NCBI RefSeq assembly: GCF_900091505.1
Contig: NZ_LT607409.1
Location: forward strand, 5,580,001-5,644,000
Length of the DNA: 64,000 nucleotides
Direction: 5' to 3'
From: Micromonospora chokoriensis
GTDB taxonomy: Bacteria > Actinomycetota > Actinomycetes > Mycobacteriales > Micromonosporaceae
Shown here: piece after piece, positions 55,771-63,381 of the stretch
Numbering within the stretch: the first letter of the stretch is position 1
Layout: every line of letters begins with the position of its first letter
Program-made: the position numbers and the translations under genes
The notes under the pieces: model-generated
Databases searched by the model: none
What the model was told of the DNA's origin: nothing
Seen by the model: the letters and a program-made list of their open reading frames with translations, nothing else

Positions 55771-57129
55771 CTAGCGCAATACGCCGTCCGTGCCGTCGTC
55801 GTCCGCGCCCCATACGTCGTCGTCTTCCCTGAGCCAGGTGCCGTGTTGGGACTCTTCGTTGCCGTCGCCGGCCCCGCTGTTCGCCCCAGCCAGGCCGCCC
55901 CGGACGCCACCGCCGGCAGCACGGGAGCCCGTGCTGCCGGACCCACCCCTGCCGCCCGCGCCGACCATGCCAGGTGCCATCGCCGCACCGCCCCTGCTGG
56001 ACGGACCATTGGCACCGCGCCCGGCACCACCGGCACCAGCCGCGCCGCCCATCATCGGCGACATGCCGAGGCTGACCGGGCGGCCCAGGGAACCACCGCC
56101 CGGAATGGGGGCACCGGCCCCGCCCAGGCCTGCCGTGCCACCAAGGCCACTGCCCCCAGCGCCCAGGCCAGTCGCGCTGGGCACGCCACCGCCGGCACCG
56201 AACCCGGAGTTCACGCCGGTGAGGGTCCCCGTACCTGCGCCTGCCCCGGCCAAGCCGCTGCTGTACTCGCCGGCCAGAACGCCGTCACCGAGGTCGTTGC
56301 CGACGCCCGAGGACGCGCCGCTGCCGCTTGGGGCGTTGCCGTCGTAGCCGCCAGTGCCGGCGGAGAGGTCCGGGTGGGTGCCCGAGCCGAAACCTGCCCC
56401 GCCAGAGCTGACGTGACCGGTTCCCAGAGGAGGTTCACCGCCGAGACCGCCGGTTGAAGGCCCTCCACCGAGGCTGGCTGCCTGGCCGGCACCGCCGGTG
56501 CCCGTCGGACCTTGCAGGTCCACTCCGGTCGGGCCGCTGCCTGTGCGCTTCTCCGACAGATCACCTCCGGGGGTCTCCCGCTCCCGGGCTGCGTAGTCGT
56601 CGCTGACCTGGTCGTAGGCTTTGCGCGCGTCCTCGGTGTTGTTGTTGAAGAATTCGCCGATCCGGTCGTTGAGCTGGCCGAGCTTCTCCATCGGCCAACT
56701 ACCCGCGAAGTCGGCACGAATGCTCGCCTCGAACAGCCCCGTCTCGATGACGATGGCACCATTGCGGGCCGCCGCCAGGTCGCCCACGCACCCCTGTGGG
56801 ACCGGCATCGCGTTCTGCGCACGCTCCAGATCCTGCGCCGCGGTTTGCAGGACGGTCACGATGCTGTGCTGACCGCCGCCCGACTCCCGGGCGCCGTCCA
56901 CAATCGTTTCGGCCTGCTTGATCAGCCCTTCCATGTGCGTGCGAAACGCGTCATACGCCGGGCCCTTCCAGCTCTCGCCCAGGTCGATGACGTCGGCGTC
57001 CACCAGCCGCTTCACCTCCTCGACGTTGCCCAGCAGCGCCTGCCAGCCCAACGCCGCGCTGGTGATATCGGCCGGCCGGCCGGCGACCAGCACCTGCCGC
57101 GCCATGTCCTCCCAGCTCAGGGCGCTCAC
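55771..57129 (-). CDS. WXG100-type type VII secretion substrate, Gly-rich
   Basis: 452 residues, GTG start 57129. The N-terminal 190 residues are helical with the WxG turn in LGESWKGPAYDAFRTHMEG near residue 53, as in WXG100/PPE-type ESX substrates. Residues 195-430 are a Gly/Ala/Ser-rich low-complexity tail (GTGGAGQAASLGGGPS and similar), then a short acidic end (EDDDVWGADDDGTDG). It lies next to a second helical protein and a mycosin, which supports secretion by an ESX system, though no ESX ATPase is in the window. Confidence 0.78.
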   Translation of the reverse strand: MSALSWEDMARQVLVAGRPADITSAALGWQALLGNVEEVKRLVDADVIDLGESWKGPAYDAFRTHMEGLIKQAETIVDGARESGGGQHSIVTVLQTAAQDLERAQNAMPVPQGCVGDLAAARNGAIVIETGLFEASIRADFAGSWPMEKLGQLNDRIGEFFNNNTEDARKAYDQVSDDYAARERETPGGDLSEKRTGSGPTGVDLQGPTGTGGAGQAASLGGGPSTGGLGGEPPLGTGHVSSGGAGFGSGTHPDLSAGTGGYDGNAPSGSGASSGVGNDLGDGVLAGEYSSGLAGAGAGTGTLTGVNSGFGAGGGVPSATGLGAGGSGLGGTAGLGGAGAPIPGGGSLGRPVSLGMSPMMGGAAGAGGAGRGANGPSSRGGAAMAPGMVGAGGRGGSGSTGSRAAGGGVRGGLAGANSGAGDGNEESQHGTWLREDDDVWGADDDGTDGVLR

Positions 57130-57130
57130 G

Positions 57131-57724
57131 TCAGACTCCTTCCGCGCTGGGACCCAGACCCAGGCCGCTGGCCTTCAAGGTCCGCTGCATCTCCTGCGCT
57201 GACATCTTGTTCGCGTCTTCGGCGGTGTCGTACTTGCGCTTGACCTCGCGCAGCGCATCGGCCGCCCGGTACATGTCGTCGGAGAGCTTCGTCAGCGACT
57301 CCGAGGTCGTCCGGTGCAGAGCATGGTGCGCCGCGGCCAGGCTCAGCCCTTTGGGAAAGCCGCCCAGCGCGCCGCCCGGGCTGGCCAGCGCCGCTTCGCC
57401 GCCGAGCAGGTCCTTGATCTCCTCCATGTCGACGGCGAGCCGGCGCAAGTAGCTTGCATGCCGCTCGATGTTGTCGGCGGCCGCTTCCAGACGGTCCGCC
57501 TCCCACTCGGTAACGTCGCGCTGACCGGGCCCACCCACGAGCTGCGACGGCGCCGATCCTGCGCCGGCGCGGACGTCATCCTGGCGGAACCCAACGGACG
57601 GCCCGTGCGCAGCCACCGTGGCAATAGGCCGCAACGGGCTGCCCGCCGGCATCACATCAGCGACGCCGGGCGGCACCCGCATCCAGGCCCCCACCTGCGG
57701 TGGGCTGTTGCCCTCGTCGCTCAT
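57131..57724 (-). CDS. Type VII secretion-associated helical protein
   Basis: 197 residues. Helices at ADRLEAAADNIERHASYLRR then VDMEEIKDLLGG and LRTTSESLTKLSDDMYRAAD-like sequence near the end, in the style of ESX-associated WXG100/PE-like partners. Its stop is directly before the start of the WXG100 protein, so the two are co-translated and probably form a dimer. No signal peptide. Confidence 0.65.
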   Translation of the reverse strand: MSDEGNSPPQVGAWMRVPPGVADVMPAGSPLRPIATVAAHGPSVGFRQDDVRAGAGSAPSQLVGGPGQRDVTEWEADRLEAAADNIERHASYLRRLAVDMEEIKDLLGGEAALASPGGALGGFPKGLSLAAAHHALHRTTSESLTKLSDDMYRAADALREVKRKYDTAEDANKMSAQEMQRTLKASGLGLGPSAEGV

Positions 57725-57757
57725 CTCCGTCCTCCCCGTTGATCGGTCAGCGATGTA

Positions 57758-59230
57758 TCAGCGCTGGTGCGGGCCGCCCAAGCCCTGGGGCGGTGCGGTC
57801 CCGGGCTGCCCCGATCCACCGGGCTGCCCCGGTAGCGCCGCGGGCGGAGGGAATGGGGGTCCGGGCTGCGGCCTGGGCTGATGAGGATGAGGATGCTGCG
57901 CATCCGACCGCGGAGGCGGCGAAACTCCCGGCGGGCCGTAGCCGGGCGGCGGGACGCCCGGGTGGCCGTACCCGGGCAGCGGGAACTCCGGACCACCCAC
58001 CAGCGTTCTGCCCGGTCCGGGTCCGACCGGCGGCGCGGTGCGACGGCGCCGACGGCGGGCGACGACTACGGCCAGCACCACCGCGCCGATGACGACGGTC
58101 AGGCACAGCACGCCCGCGACCATGATGCCGGTCTTGTTCTTAACCTTGATGGCGACAGCCGGCCCTTCAGTCTGCCCGCCTGCGGGGGAGGCCGTCGCTC
58201 CGTCCGGCTGCGCGCCGGCAGCCAGCAGCGGGTTGACGTCTACGGCTGACACCGGCCGCTGCAGCGCCGCAAGCACATCCACCGCGCCGAAGCCGAACTC
58301 CGGATCCCGACCCGGCACCCCCACGTCCCGGGCCGTCCGGATCAGGCGATTGATCACGTTCGCCGCGTCCAGGTCCGGGTAGCGTGACCGCACCAGCGCG
58401 ACCACCCCGGCCATGATGGCGGTCGCCTGACTAGTGCCCGAGGCAACCGCGTAACCGTTGCCCTCCACCACCGTCGGCACGGGAGCGATGATGTCGTCAC
58501 CTGATGCAGCGAGGACCACCTCAGGGCCGACGACCGAGGCGCTGGCGAGGCCTCCCGATCGTGTCGTCGCGTTCACCGCAATCACACCAGGCGCGTTCGC
58601 CGGGGAGTCGACCGTCCGACCGCCCGCGCCGGTCGCCGCGACGAGCACGACGTTCTTGCTCAGGGCGTACTGGACCGCCTCGACGATCCGGATGCTGGCG
58701 GGCTGCTCGAAGCCGATGGACAGGCTGATCACGTCGGCTCCGGCGTCGGTGGCCCAACGGATGTCCCGCGCCACCTCAGCGTCGTTGCCGTTGCCCTCGC
58801 TGCCGCTCAGCGCGATCGGCAGGACCTTCGCCTCCGGCGCGATGCCGAGCTGCCGGTTCCGGTCGCCGCCCCGCCCGACGATCAGGCCGGCCATCGACGT
58901 GCCGTGTCCCGCCTCCTTATCCCGGTCGATCTGGCCTTGCGGAGATCCCGCCGGGGCGGCACCGGGGCGGCCGGCCAGTTGGCCGGCGAGCGCCGGGTGC
59001 GTCGCGTCGACACCGCTGTCGATGACGGCGACGGTCACCCCACGCCCCTTGGTGATCTCATGAGCCTGCGGAATCTGCAGCGCGTCGAGATACCACTGCA
59101 GACCGCGTACCGTGTCGGCCGCCGACGCTGGAGCTGGCACGCCCACCACCCCGGACCCGACCACCACGCCGACCATAGACACGGCGACGGCGAACTTCAG
59201 CCCCGATCGGCGACCCTTACCCGTACGCAC
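57758..59230 (-). CDS. Mycosin, type VII secretion subtilisin-like protease
   Basis: 490 residues, GTG start 59230 with GGGGAG 5 nt upstream. Signal peptide (LKFAVAVSMVGVVVGSGVVG, cleavage after ASA), S8 catalytic triad Asp71 in VAVIDSGVD, His109 in AGHGTSMAGLI and Ser267 in ASGTSQATAIMAG. A membrane helix near residue 375 (IMVAGVLCLTVVIGAVVLAV) is followed by a proline-rich cytoplasmic tail, as in MycP proteins of ESX systems. The usual oxyanion-hole Asn position reads ATGAGG (199-204), that is Ala for Asn, so catalysis may be impaired. Upstream gene of the unit containing the WXG proteins. Confidence 0.82.
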   Translation of the reverse strand: MRTGKGRRSGLKFAVAVSMVGVVVGSGVVGVPAPASAADTVRGLQWYLDALQIPQAHEITKGRGVTVAVIDSGVDATHPALAGQLAGRPGAAPAGSPQGQIDRDKEAGHGTSMAGLIVGRGGDRNRQLGIAPEAKVLPIALSGSEGNGNDAEVARDIRWATDAGADVISLSIGFEQPASIRIVEAVQYALSKNVVLVAATGAGGRTVDSPANAPGVIAVNATTRSGGLASASVVGPEVVLAASGDDIIAPVPTVVEGNGYAVASGTSQATAIMAGVVALVRSRYPDLDAANVINRLIRTARDVGVPGRDPEFGFGAVDVLAALQRPVSAVDVNPLLAAGAQPDGATASPAGGQTEGPAVAIKVKNKTGIMVAGVLCLTVVIGAVVLAVVVARRRRRRTAPPVGPGPGRTLVGGPEFPLPGYGHPGVPPPGYGPPGVSPPPRSDAQHPHPHQPRPQPGPPFPPPAALPGQPGGSGQPGTAPPQGLGGPHQR

Positions 59231-59264
59231 GGCACTCCCCGAACCTCGTTGACCAGCTACGCGT

Positions 59265-59302
59265 TGCGGCTCCGGTCCGGCTCGAGCCGGACCGGAGCCG
59301 CA
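59265..59302. repeat. 38-bp perfect palindrome upstream of mycosin
   Basis: 19-bp arms meet with no spacer (centre between 59283 and 59284). It lies 35 bp before the mycosin start. Could be an operator, a hairpin in the mycosin leader, or the end of a mobile element. Confidence 0.85.
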
Positions 59303-59697
59303 CGTCTGATGTTCTCAGCCCCGCACCTTGGTTGGCCTTGCCTATCTCGGTGGAGACGTCGCTGCGCGGCCAGCACCGACGGCGCCGCCGATCTCATTCA
59401 AAATCTTGCCAACGTCCCGGACGGCGGGGCAGTCGCTGCTTCGATCTCAAACACCAGTTCACGCCCTTCCGTCTCTTGTGGCGCTGGATCCGCGAGGCGG
59501 CGGTCCTCCAGCGCATGGCCGCCAACCAACCGGCCGCGTTGCAGGTGAGACGCTAGCGCAACGCGTCAAGATCCCGCCACCCTGTGTTACCAGCTGAGCC
59601 GGCACGACACCTCGTGCAGGTGATCCGACGGTCGCCATCCACGCCGGACTCGTCGGCAACCCGCCGCACAGTCCGACACCACCGCCGGACCGGAGGT

Positions 59698-59725
59698 TAC
59701 CCAACCGTTGGCCAACGGTTGGGTA
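59698..59725. repeat. 28-bp perfect palindrome
   Basis: 14-bp arms with no spacer (TACCCAACCGTTGG and its complement). A second partial copy of the arm follows directly (GGTAGCCAACG). It lies 92 bp before the ATG at 59817 and is a candidate operator for that gene pair. Confidence 0.85.
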
Positions 59726-59816
59726 GCCAACGCGCTGCTCCCCCAGCAAACCCCACCGTCACGACCGCTCTTGGTGGTCGTGAGCACGGGCCAGCCGGTG
59801 TGGAAGCCACCCACCG

Positions 59817-60554
59817 ATGACCAGATCCTCCGCGACACCCGAGAATCCCAGCGGGCCGGACCCATCGTCCCGAGACGGCAGACCCGGCCCATACGCCGAC
59901 AGCTCCACCTTCGGCCACCACCACGACTTCCTTCACGTCGACGTCATCGTCGGTGGCTCGCCGATCTGGATATCGGTGTGGCGCAGCAGCGCCCTTGGCG
60001 AGATCAGCGAGTCCACGTTTCGCCGCCAGCTGGCGCGTCGGATCATCGCCGTCTACAGCCGGCGCGGCACGACCGTGGTCGACTTCGACGGCGACCCGAC
60101 CGTTCGCGACGAGAGCATTGCGGCGGGCCGCGCCTACCGTCCGGTCACCCATGCTGCGGACCTGGCCGGTCTCGACACCGTGGAACAGGTCGACCTGGTC
60201 GTACTGCGCTGGCCGCGATCCCAGCCGCTCGCGCGACCCAGGTCGGTCGACGGTGCGGTGGTCGACCTCTTCCGTGCCCTCCGGCTGGTCATCACCCCGG
60301 ACGGCTTCGCGGTCCTCCTCGTCGAGCAGCGTTCAGCCCAACCGGCGCCCACCGAGATCGTGCGCCTGGCCGGGCTTGTCCCCGAGGCTCACGCCGGTGG
60401 GATGAACTACCTCCAGCACGTCCTCGCGGTCACCACACCAGTAGGCCCCACTGCTGACAGCGCAGACGCCGATCCGTCGGCGCCCAGTCGGCACGGCTGG
60501 CCGACCGCCCTGCACCTGCTGGTCTTCGTCGGGCGAGCAGGCCACCGTGACTGA
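59817..60554 (+). CDS. Methyltransferase-like protein of integrative elements
   Basis: 245 residues. A short polar N-terminus is followed by a Rossmann-like region: ISVWRSSALGEI, TTVVDFDGDPTVRDESIAAG, VDLVVLRWPR and DLFRALRLVITPDGFAVLLV. This order resembles N6/N4 DNA methyltransferases of actinobacterial mobile elements, but the catalytic NPPY/DPPY motif is not visible (VLRWP at its place). It may be a degenerate, non-catalytic relative. Overlaps the XF1762-like gene by 8 bp. Confidence 0.5.
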   Translation: MTRSSATPENPSGPDPSSRDGRPGPYADSSTFGHHHDFLHVDVIVGGSPIWISVWRSSALGEISESTFRRQLARRIIAVYSRRGTTVVDFDGDPTVRDESIAAGRAYRPVTHAADLAGLDTVEQVDLVVLRWPRSQPLARPRSVDGAVVDLFRALRLVITPDGFAVLLVEQRSAQPAPTEIVRLAGLVPEAHAGGMNYLQHVLAVTTPVGPTADSADADPSAPSRHGWPTALHLLVFVGRAGHRD

Positions 60555-60972
60555 CCAGCCGGAGACTGCCGCCCACCGCCGTCTGTCGCGTCGCCGCCCA
60601 GCTCGTCCACGGGTACGGCCGATCAGCTACCGGCAGGCGTGCGCCTACATCAGCGCCCACCACCAGCAGCTCGAACGACCGCAGGGACACAGGTTTTCCC
60701 TCGGGCTGACCAACCACGCCGGCCACCTCATCGGGGTCGCAATGGTCGGCCGTCCCGACGCCCGCCACCACGACGACGGCCTGACCGCCGAAGTCACCCG
60801 CCTGGCGACCGACGGGCCACACAACGCGCACTCGGTCCTGCTTGCCGCCGCATGGCGAGTCGCCCGGCGCATGGGCTACCGACGCATGATCACCTACACC
60901 CGCAAAGTTCTCGGGTTCGCGATTTCTGAAGTGCTGGTAGCCAGGAACCGGAGCGATGTCGGCGTTCGCTGA
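60547..60972 (+). CDS. XF1762 family protein, C-terminally truncated
   Basis: 141 residues. Residues 25-115 match XF1762 proteins (GNAT-like): ISYRQACAYISAHHQQLERP, RFSLGLTNHAGHLIGVAMVG, GLTAEVTRLATDGPHNAHSV and RMGYRRMITYTR. The family normally continues with a further 40-50 residues; here a different short end (KVLGFAISEVLVARNRSDVG) follows, so the gene is truncated. Paired with the methyltransferase-like gene as in integrative elements. Confidence 0.68.
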   Translation: MTDQPETAAHRRLSRRRPARPRVRPISYRQACAYISAHHQQLERPQGHRFSLGLTNHAGHLIGVAMVGRPDARHHDDGLTAEVTRLATDGPHNAHSVLLAAAWRVARRMGYRRMITYTRKVLGFAISEVLVARNRSDVGVR

Positions 60973-60994
60973 GCCTACATCGGGGCTCCGGTTC
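60945..60994 (+). terminator. Interrupted inverted repeat at end of XF1762 gene
   Basis: GAACCGGAGC-GATGT (60945-60959) pairs with ACATC-GGG-GCTCCGGTTC (60977-60994). It spans the stop codon of the truncated gene. It may be a terminator, or the end of the DNA that truncated the gene. Confidence 0.5.
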
Positions 60995-61482
60995 GCGAAC
61001 CCGTGACGGGCCCAGCGTGCTGGCGCCGTTGTCTCTCGCCGCCGTGGTCGGTGGCTGAGCTTCGTGGTGGTGCGCTGAAGGGCGTCCGGTGCGTGGATAA
61101 TCGCGTTTCGGGGCGCCCTTCGCGTCCATACGGCTATGTCGCCGTGATCAGGTCCGGTGGGTCACGGCCAAGCAACTCCTCGTCCCTAGATGCAGGATTC
61201 CGTAGTTGCAAATCTGAAGAATCCTGACCAAGCTGCGCTGCTGCCCAGGCCGCGCCACCGCGAGCGTGCAAGCCATCCTCGTCCTGCACCACGTCGAAGC
61301 CGACCGCCACGCAGGAGGGAATGGCTGATCATGACAATTTGAGGCCGAAATAATAGGCAACTTTGACATAGGAGTCACTCGATTGATTGACTGAAAGTAC
61401 TTCTCGCGTTACGTTCAGCGCTCGTCACGCCATTGATGCATGTGCATATCAAGGCGCGTGCGTCACAACGGGAGGACTGATC
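60973..61482. other. 510-bp region without convincing gene
   Basis: Spacer after the truncated XF1762 gene. Its 3' part (61330-61400) is AT-rich and probably carries the promoter of the exported protein; TTGACA occurs at 61363-61368 but no good -10 box at the right distance was found. Confidence 0.5.
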
Positions 61483-62058
61483 TTGATCAGGAGTATGCGA
61501 ACAGCGAGCTTAGCTATCGCCCTGACCGTCGCCTTGCTGTCGACCGGAGCGAGCGCCGTAGCCTCTCCACGGGCATCGGGTCCGTCGCCGGCCGTGGCTC
61601 GGCCAGGGCTGGCGCCCGTCGGTGCGGTGGGCACGTACCTCGACGAGAAGGGCAACGTCCTGTCGATGCGGGGGCGGGACGCCGACCTGGTAGCAGGCAG
61701 TGCCCTGCTCCTTGGCTGCACGCCGGGCAACGGAGCTGACCAGCCGCACTGGTCGTCGCCTGACGTCTCGGGTCATGGCACCTACGTCAAGGGAACGTGC
61801 ACCAACAACACGGCTAAGGTCTACAACTGCTTGTACGAGTGGTATACCGACAGCACCTGGCGGCAGAAGGCGTGTTCGAGCACGGTGACGGTGAACGCCG
61901 GCGGCGGGAGTGCAAACAGGTCCAACGCCCGGCACGTCTGTCACTCGACCAGCCAACTCATCTCCTGGCGCAATCACGAGGATGTCGACGTCATCGGTGA
62001 GGTCGACGACGGCAACAATCCCTACAGGGACGCCAGCGTCTGGTGCGTAGTGAACTAG
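61483..62058 (+). CDS. Secreted cysteine-rich protein of unknown function
   Basis: 191 residues with a TTG start at 61483 chosen because GGGAGGA lies 7 nt upstream; ATG 61495 also fits. Signal peptide TASLAIALTVALLSTGASA. The mature domain has six Cys (LLGCTPGNGADQPHW, KGTCTNNTAKVYNCLYEWYT, KACSSTVTVNAGG, RHVCHSTSQLISW, VWCVVN), likely three disulfides, and aromatic-rich loops. No family recognised; possibly an extracellular binding protein or small toxin. IS481 DNA follows directly. Confidence 0.6.
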   Translation: MIRSMRTASLAIALTVALLSTGASAVASPRASGPSPAVARPGLAPVGAVGTYLDEKGNVLSMRGRDADLVAGSALLLGCTPGNGADQPHWSSPDVSGHGTYVKGTCTNNTAKVYNCLYEWYTDSTWRQKACSSTVTVNAGGGSANRSNARHVCHSTSQLISWRNHEDVDVIGEVDDGNNPYRDASVWCVVN

Positions 62059-62063
62059 CTGTA

Positions 62064-62190
62064 GTGATCAGCAGCGTTGTTGACCGTGGCTGATCGGTGG
62101 TTGGCCGCCGAGTGAGGTGCGCCAGCGATGGCAGTTGTAGGTGTGAAGCCAGGCGGGTAGGCCCAGGCTGGCGGGCGTACACGGTCAGTC
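62064..62190 (-). mobile_element. C-terminal fragment of IS481-family transposase
   Basis: The minus strand reads LPAWLHTYNCHRWRTSLGGQ then PPISHGQQRC and a stop, the usual IS481 transposase end (HTYNxHRxHTALGGxPP). Only the C-terminus remains. An IR (ACCTCCGG 62214-62221, CCGGAGGT 62252-62259) just beyond may belong to the element. Confidence 0.72.
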
Positions 62191-62333
62191 GGGCGTTACG
62201 GTGGGCAATAGAGACCTCCGGTAGGTATGGGCGTCAGCACCTCACACCTCGCCGGAGGTTCCTCCATGGATCGAGCCGACACGCCGTCAACAACGCTCAT
62301 GGTCACCACAACTAGCGGTCTATTATTCCGACG

Positions 62334-62915
62334 ATGACACTGCAGCCCACTGACGAGTTCTCTGCAGCGGAGTGGCTGTATACGACCGATGTCGGCCCGA
62401 CGCGGTTGATCACGTTCGGGCCAGCCTCGTTCCCCGCGTACGCACGTCTTCGCTACCTGCCCGATCCGGTCCTTCCGGATATGCGCGAGTCGGACGTGCG
62501 GCTGCCATCTCGCCGAACCGCCGAGATCGACATGGCCCGAACAGCGTTGGAGGCCCTCGCCGACTACAGCTCCTCCACGCGCGACTGCTATGTCTGCGTG
62601 TGGGAGGGCGGCGCGACGTTCCGGAATCCTGCACTGACTCGCGGACCCATGCTGGACCTTCCGCACCGGCGATACGTCCTGTTCACTGGCACCCTGGGCG
62701 ACTTGATGGGGTGGGGCGACTTGTTCGACTCCGAAATTTGCTCAGCGCCGGCATTTGTCTGGCCGGCAGATCACGCGTGGTGTTTCGCCAGCGACGTCGA
62801 CCCTCATTGGGCCGGCATCGGTGCCGACCGTGGGGTTGTCGACCGCCTCGTCGCGGACAGGAACCTCGATGTGGTGCATGCCGACCCGGAAGAGCCGCAG
62901 CCGACGTATTACTGA
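62334..62915 (+). CDS. Conserved hypothetical protein
   Basis: 193 residues. Recurrent actinobacterial protein with SSTRDCYVCVWEGGATFRN, RRYVLFTGTLGDLMGWGDLF and APAFVWPADHAWCFASDVDP then HWAGIGAD near the end. No function is known to me. Soluble, tryptophan-rich, no signal peptide. ATG 62334 is the first start in frame after the IS remnant; the ribosome binding site is weak. Confidence 0.68.
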   Translation: MTLQPTDEFSAAEWLYTTDVGPTRLITFGPASFPAYARLRYLPDPVLPDMRESDVRLPSRRTAEIDMARTALEALADYSSSTRDCYVCVWEGGATFRNPALTRGPMLDLPHRRYVLFTGTLGDLMGWGDLFDSEICSAPAFVWPADHAWCFASDVDPHWAGIGADRGVVDRLVADRNLDVVHADPEEPQPTYY

Positions 62916-62978
62916 GCCACTTTTTCGTGACGGTGCAGGTCTCGGTAGGGGCGGCAACCCTTTGTCTACATGGGATTA

Positions 62979-63032
62979 GGCTCCCGGTAAGACCGCAGTC
63001 GACCAAGATCCAATGCTCCCCGGCCGGGAGCC
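62979..63032. repeat. Inverted repeat upstream of transposase fragment
   Basis: GGCTCCCGG (62979-62987) and CCGGGAGCC (63024-63032), 36 nt apart, directly before the IS5-type fragment at 63038. Probably a leader or end of that element. Confidence 0.55.
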
Positions 63033-63037
63033 TCGCC

Positions 63038-63193
63038 ATGCTGTCTTACCCTGCCGCGATTCCGCTGTCCAGCCATACCCTGAACCACCTCGCCGCGCTC
63101 ATCCGCCGACACCGTGACCAGCACCGATCCCGAGGGCAGCCCCTCGACCCCGCCCGCCAGGCCCTGCTCGCCCTTTCGCCGAGGACCTACTGA
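63038..63193 (+). mobile_element. N-terminal fragment of IS5-family transposase
   Basis: 51 codons from ATG 63038: MLSYPAAIPLSSHTLNHLAA then RRHRDQHRSRGQPLDPARQA, the standard IS5-type N-terminus, ending abruptly (LSPRTY stop). The rest of the transposase is absent; it joins directly to the hypothetical gene fragment that follows. Confidence 0.65.
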
Positions 63194-63381
63194 CGGCGAT
63201 CGGTGACCCGGCGGCGCAAGCTCGCGGGTTCTGCCTGTTGGCTGAGCTGGCACTGGCTTTGGTCCGGGCGCAGACCGGGCAGAGCATGGAGGAGCTGATC
63301 CAGGAGTTGACTCCGCTCCTCGCCGCTGCGGCCCACTCCGAGCCACCGGAGCCTGACGGCACGCCACCTGTGACGCGTTAG
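63181..63381 (+). pseudogene. C-terminal fragment of hypothetical gene
   Basis: A different frame reads AIGDPAAQARGFCLLAELAL then VRAQTGQSMEELIQELTPLL and stops at 63381. It looks like the end of a small helical protein often encoded next to integrases in actinobacteria; its start was replaced by the IS5 fragment. Convergent with the recombinase gene. Confidence 0.5.

Larger units (their letters stand above)
59231..59816. other. 586-bp intergenic region with two perfect palindromes
   Basis: Spacer between the mycosin (minus) and the methyltransferase-like gene (plus). It holds the palindromes at 59265-59302 and 59698-59725 and no convincing gene. Probably divergent promoters. Confidence 0.6.

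Noticed and set aside
61363..61391. TTGACA promoter for the exported cysteine-rich protein
   Set aside because: No acceptable -10 box at 16-18 nt; kept only as a note in the gap entry.
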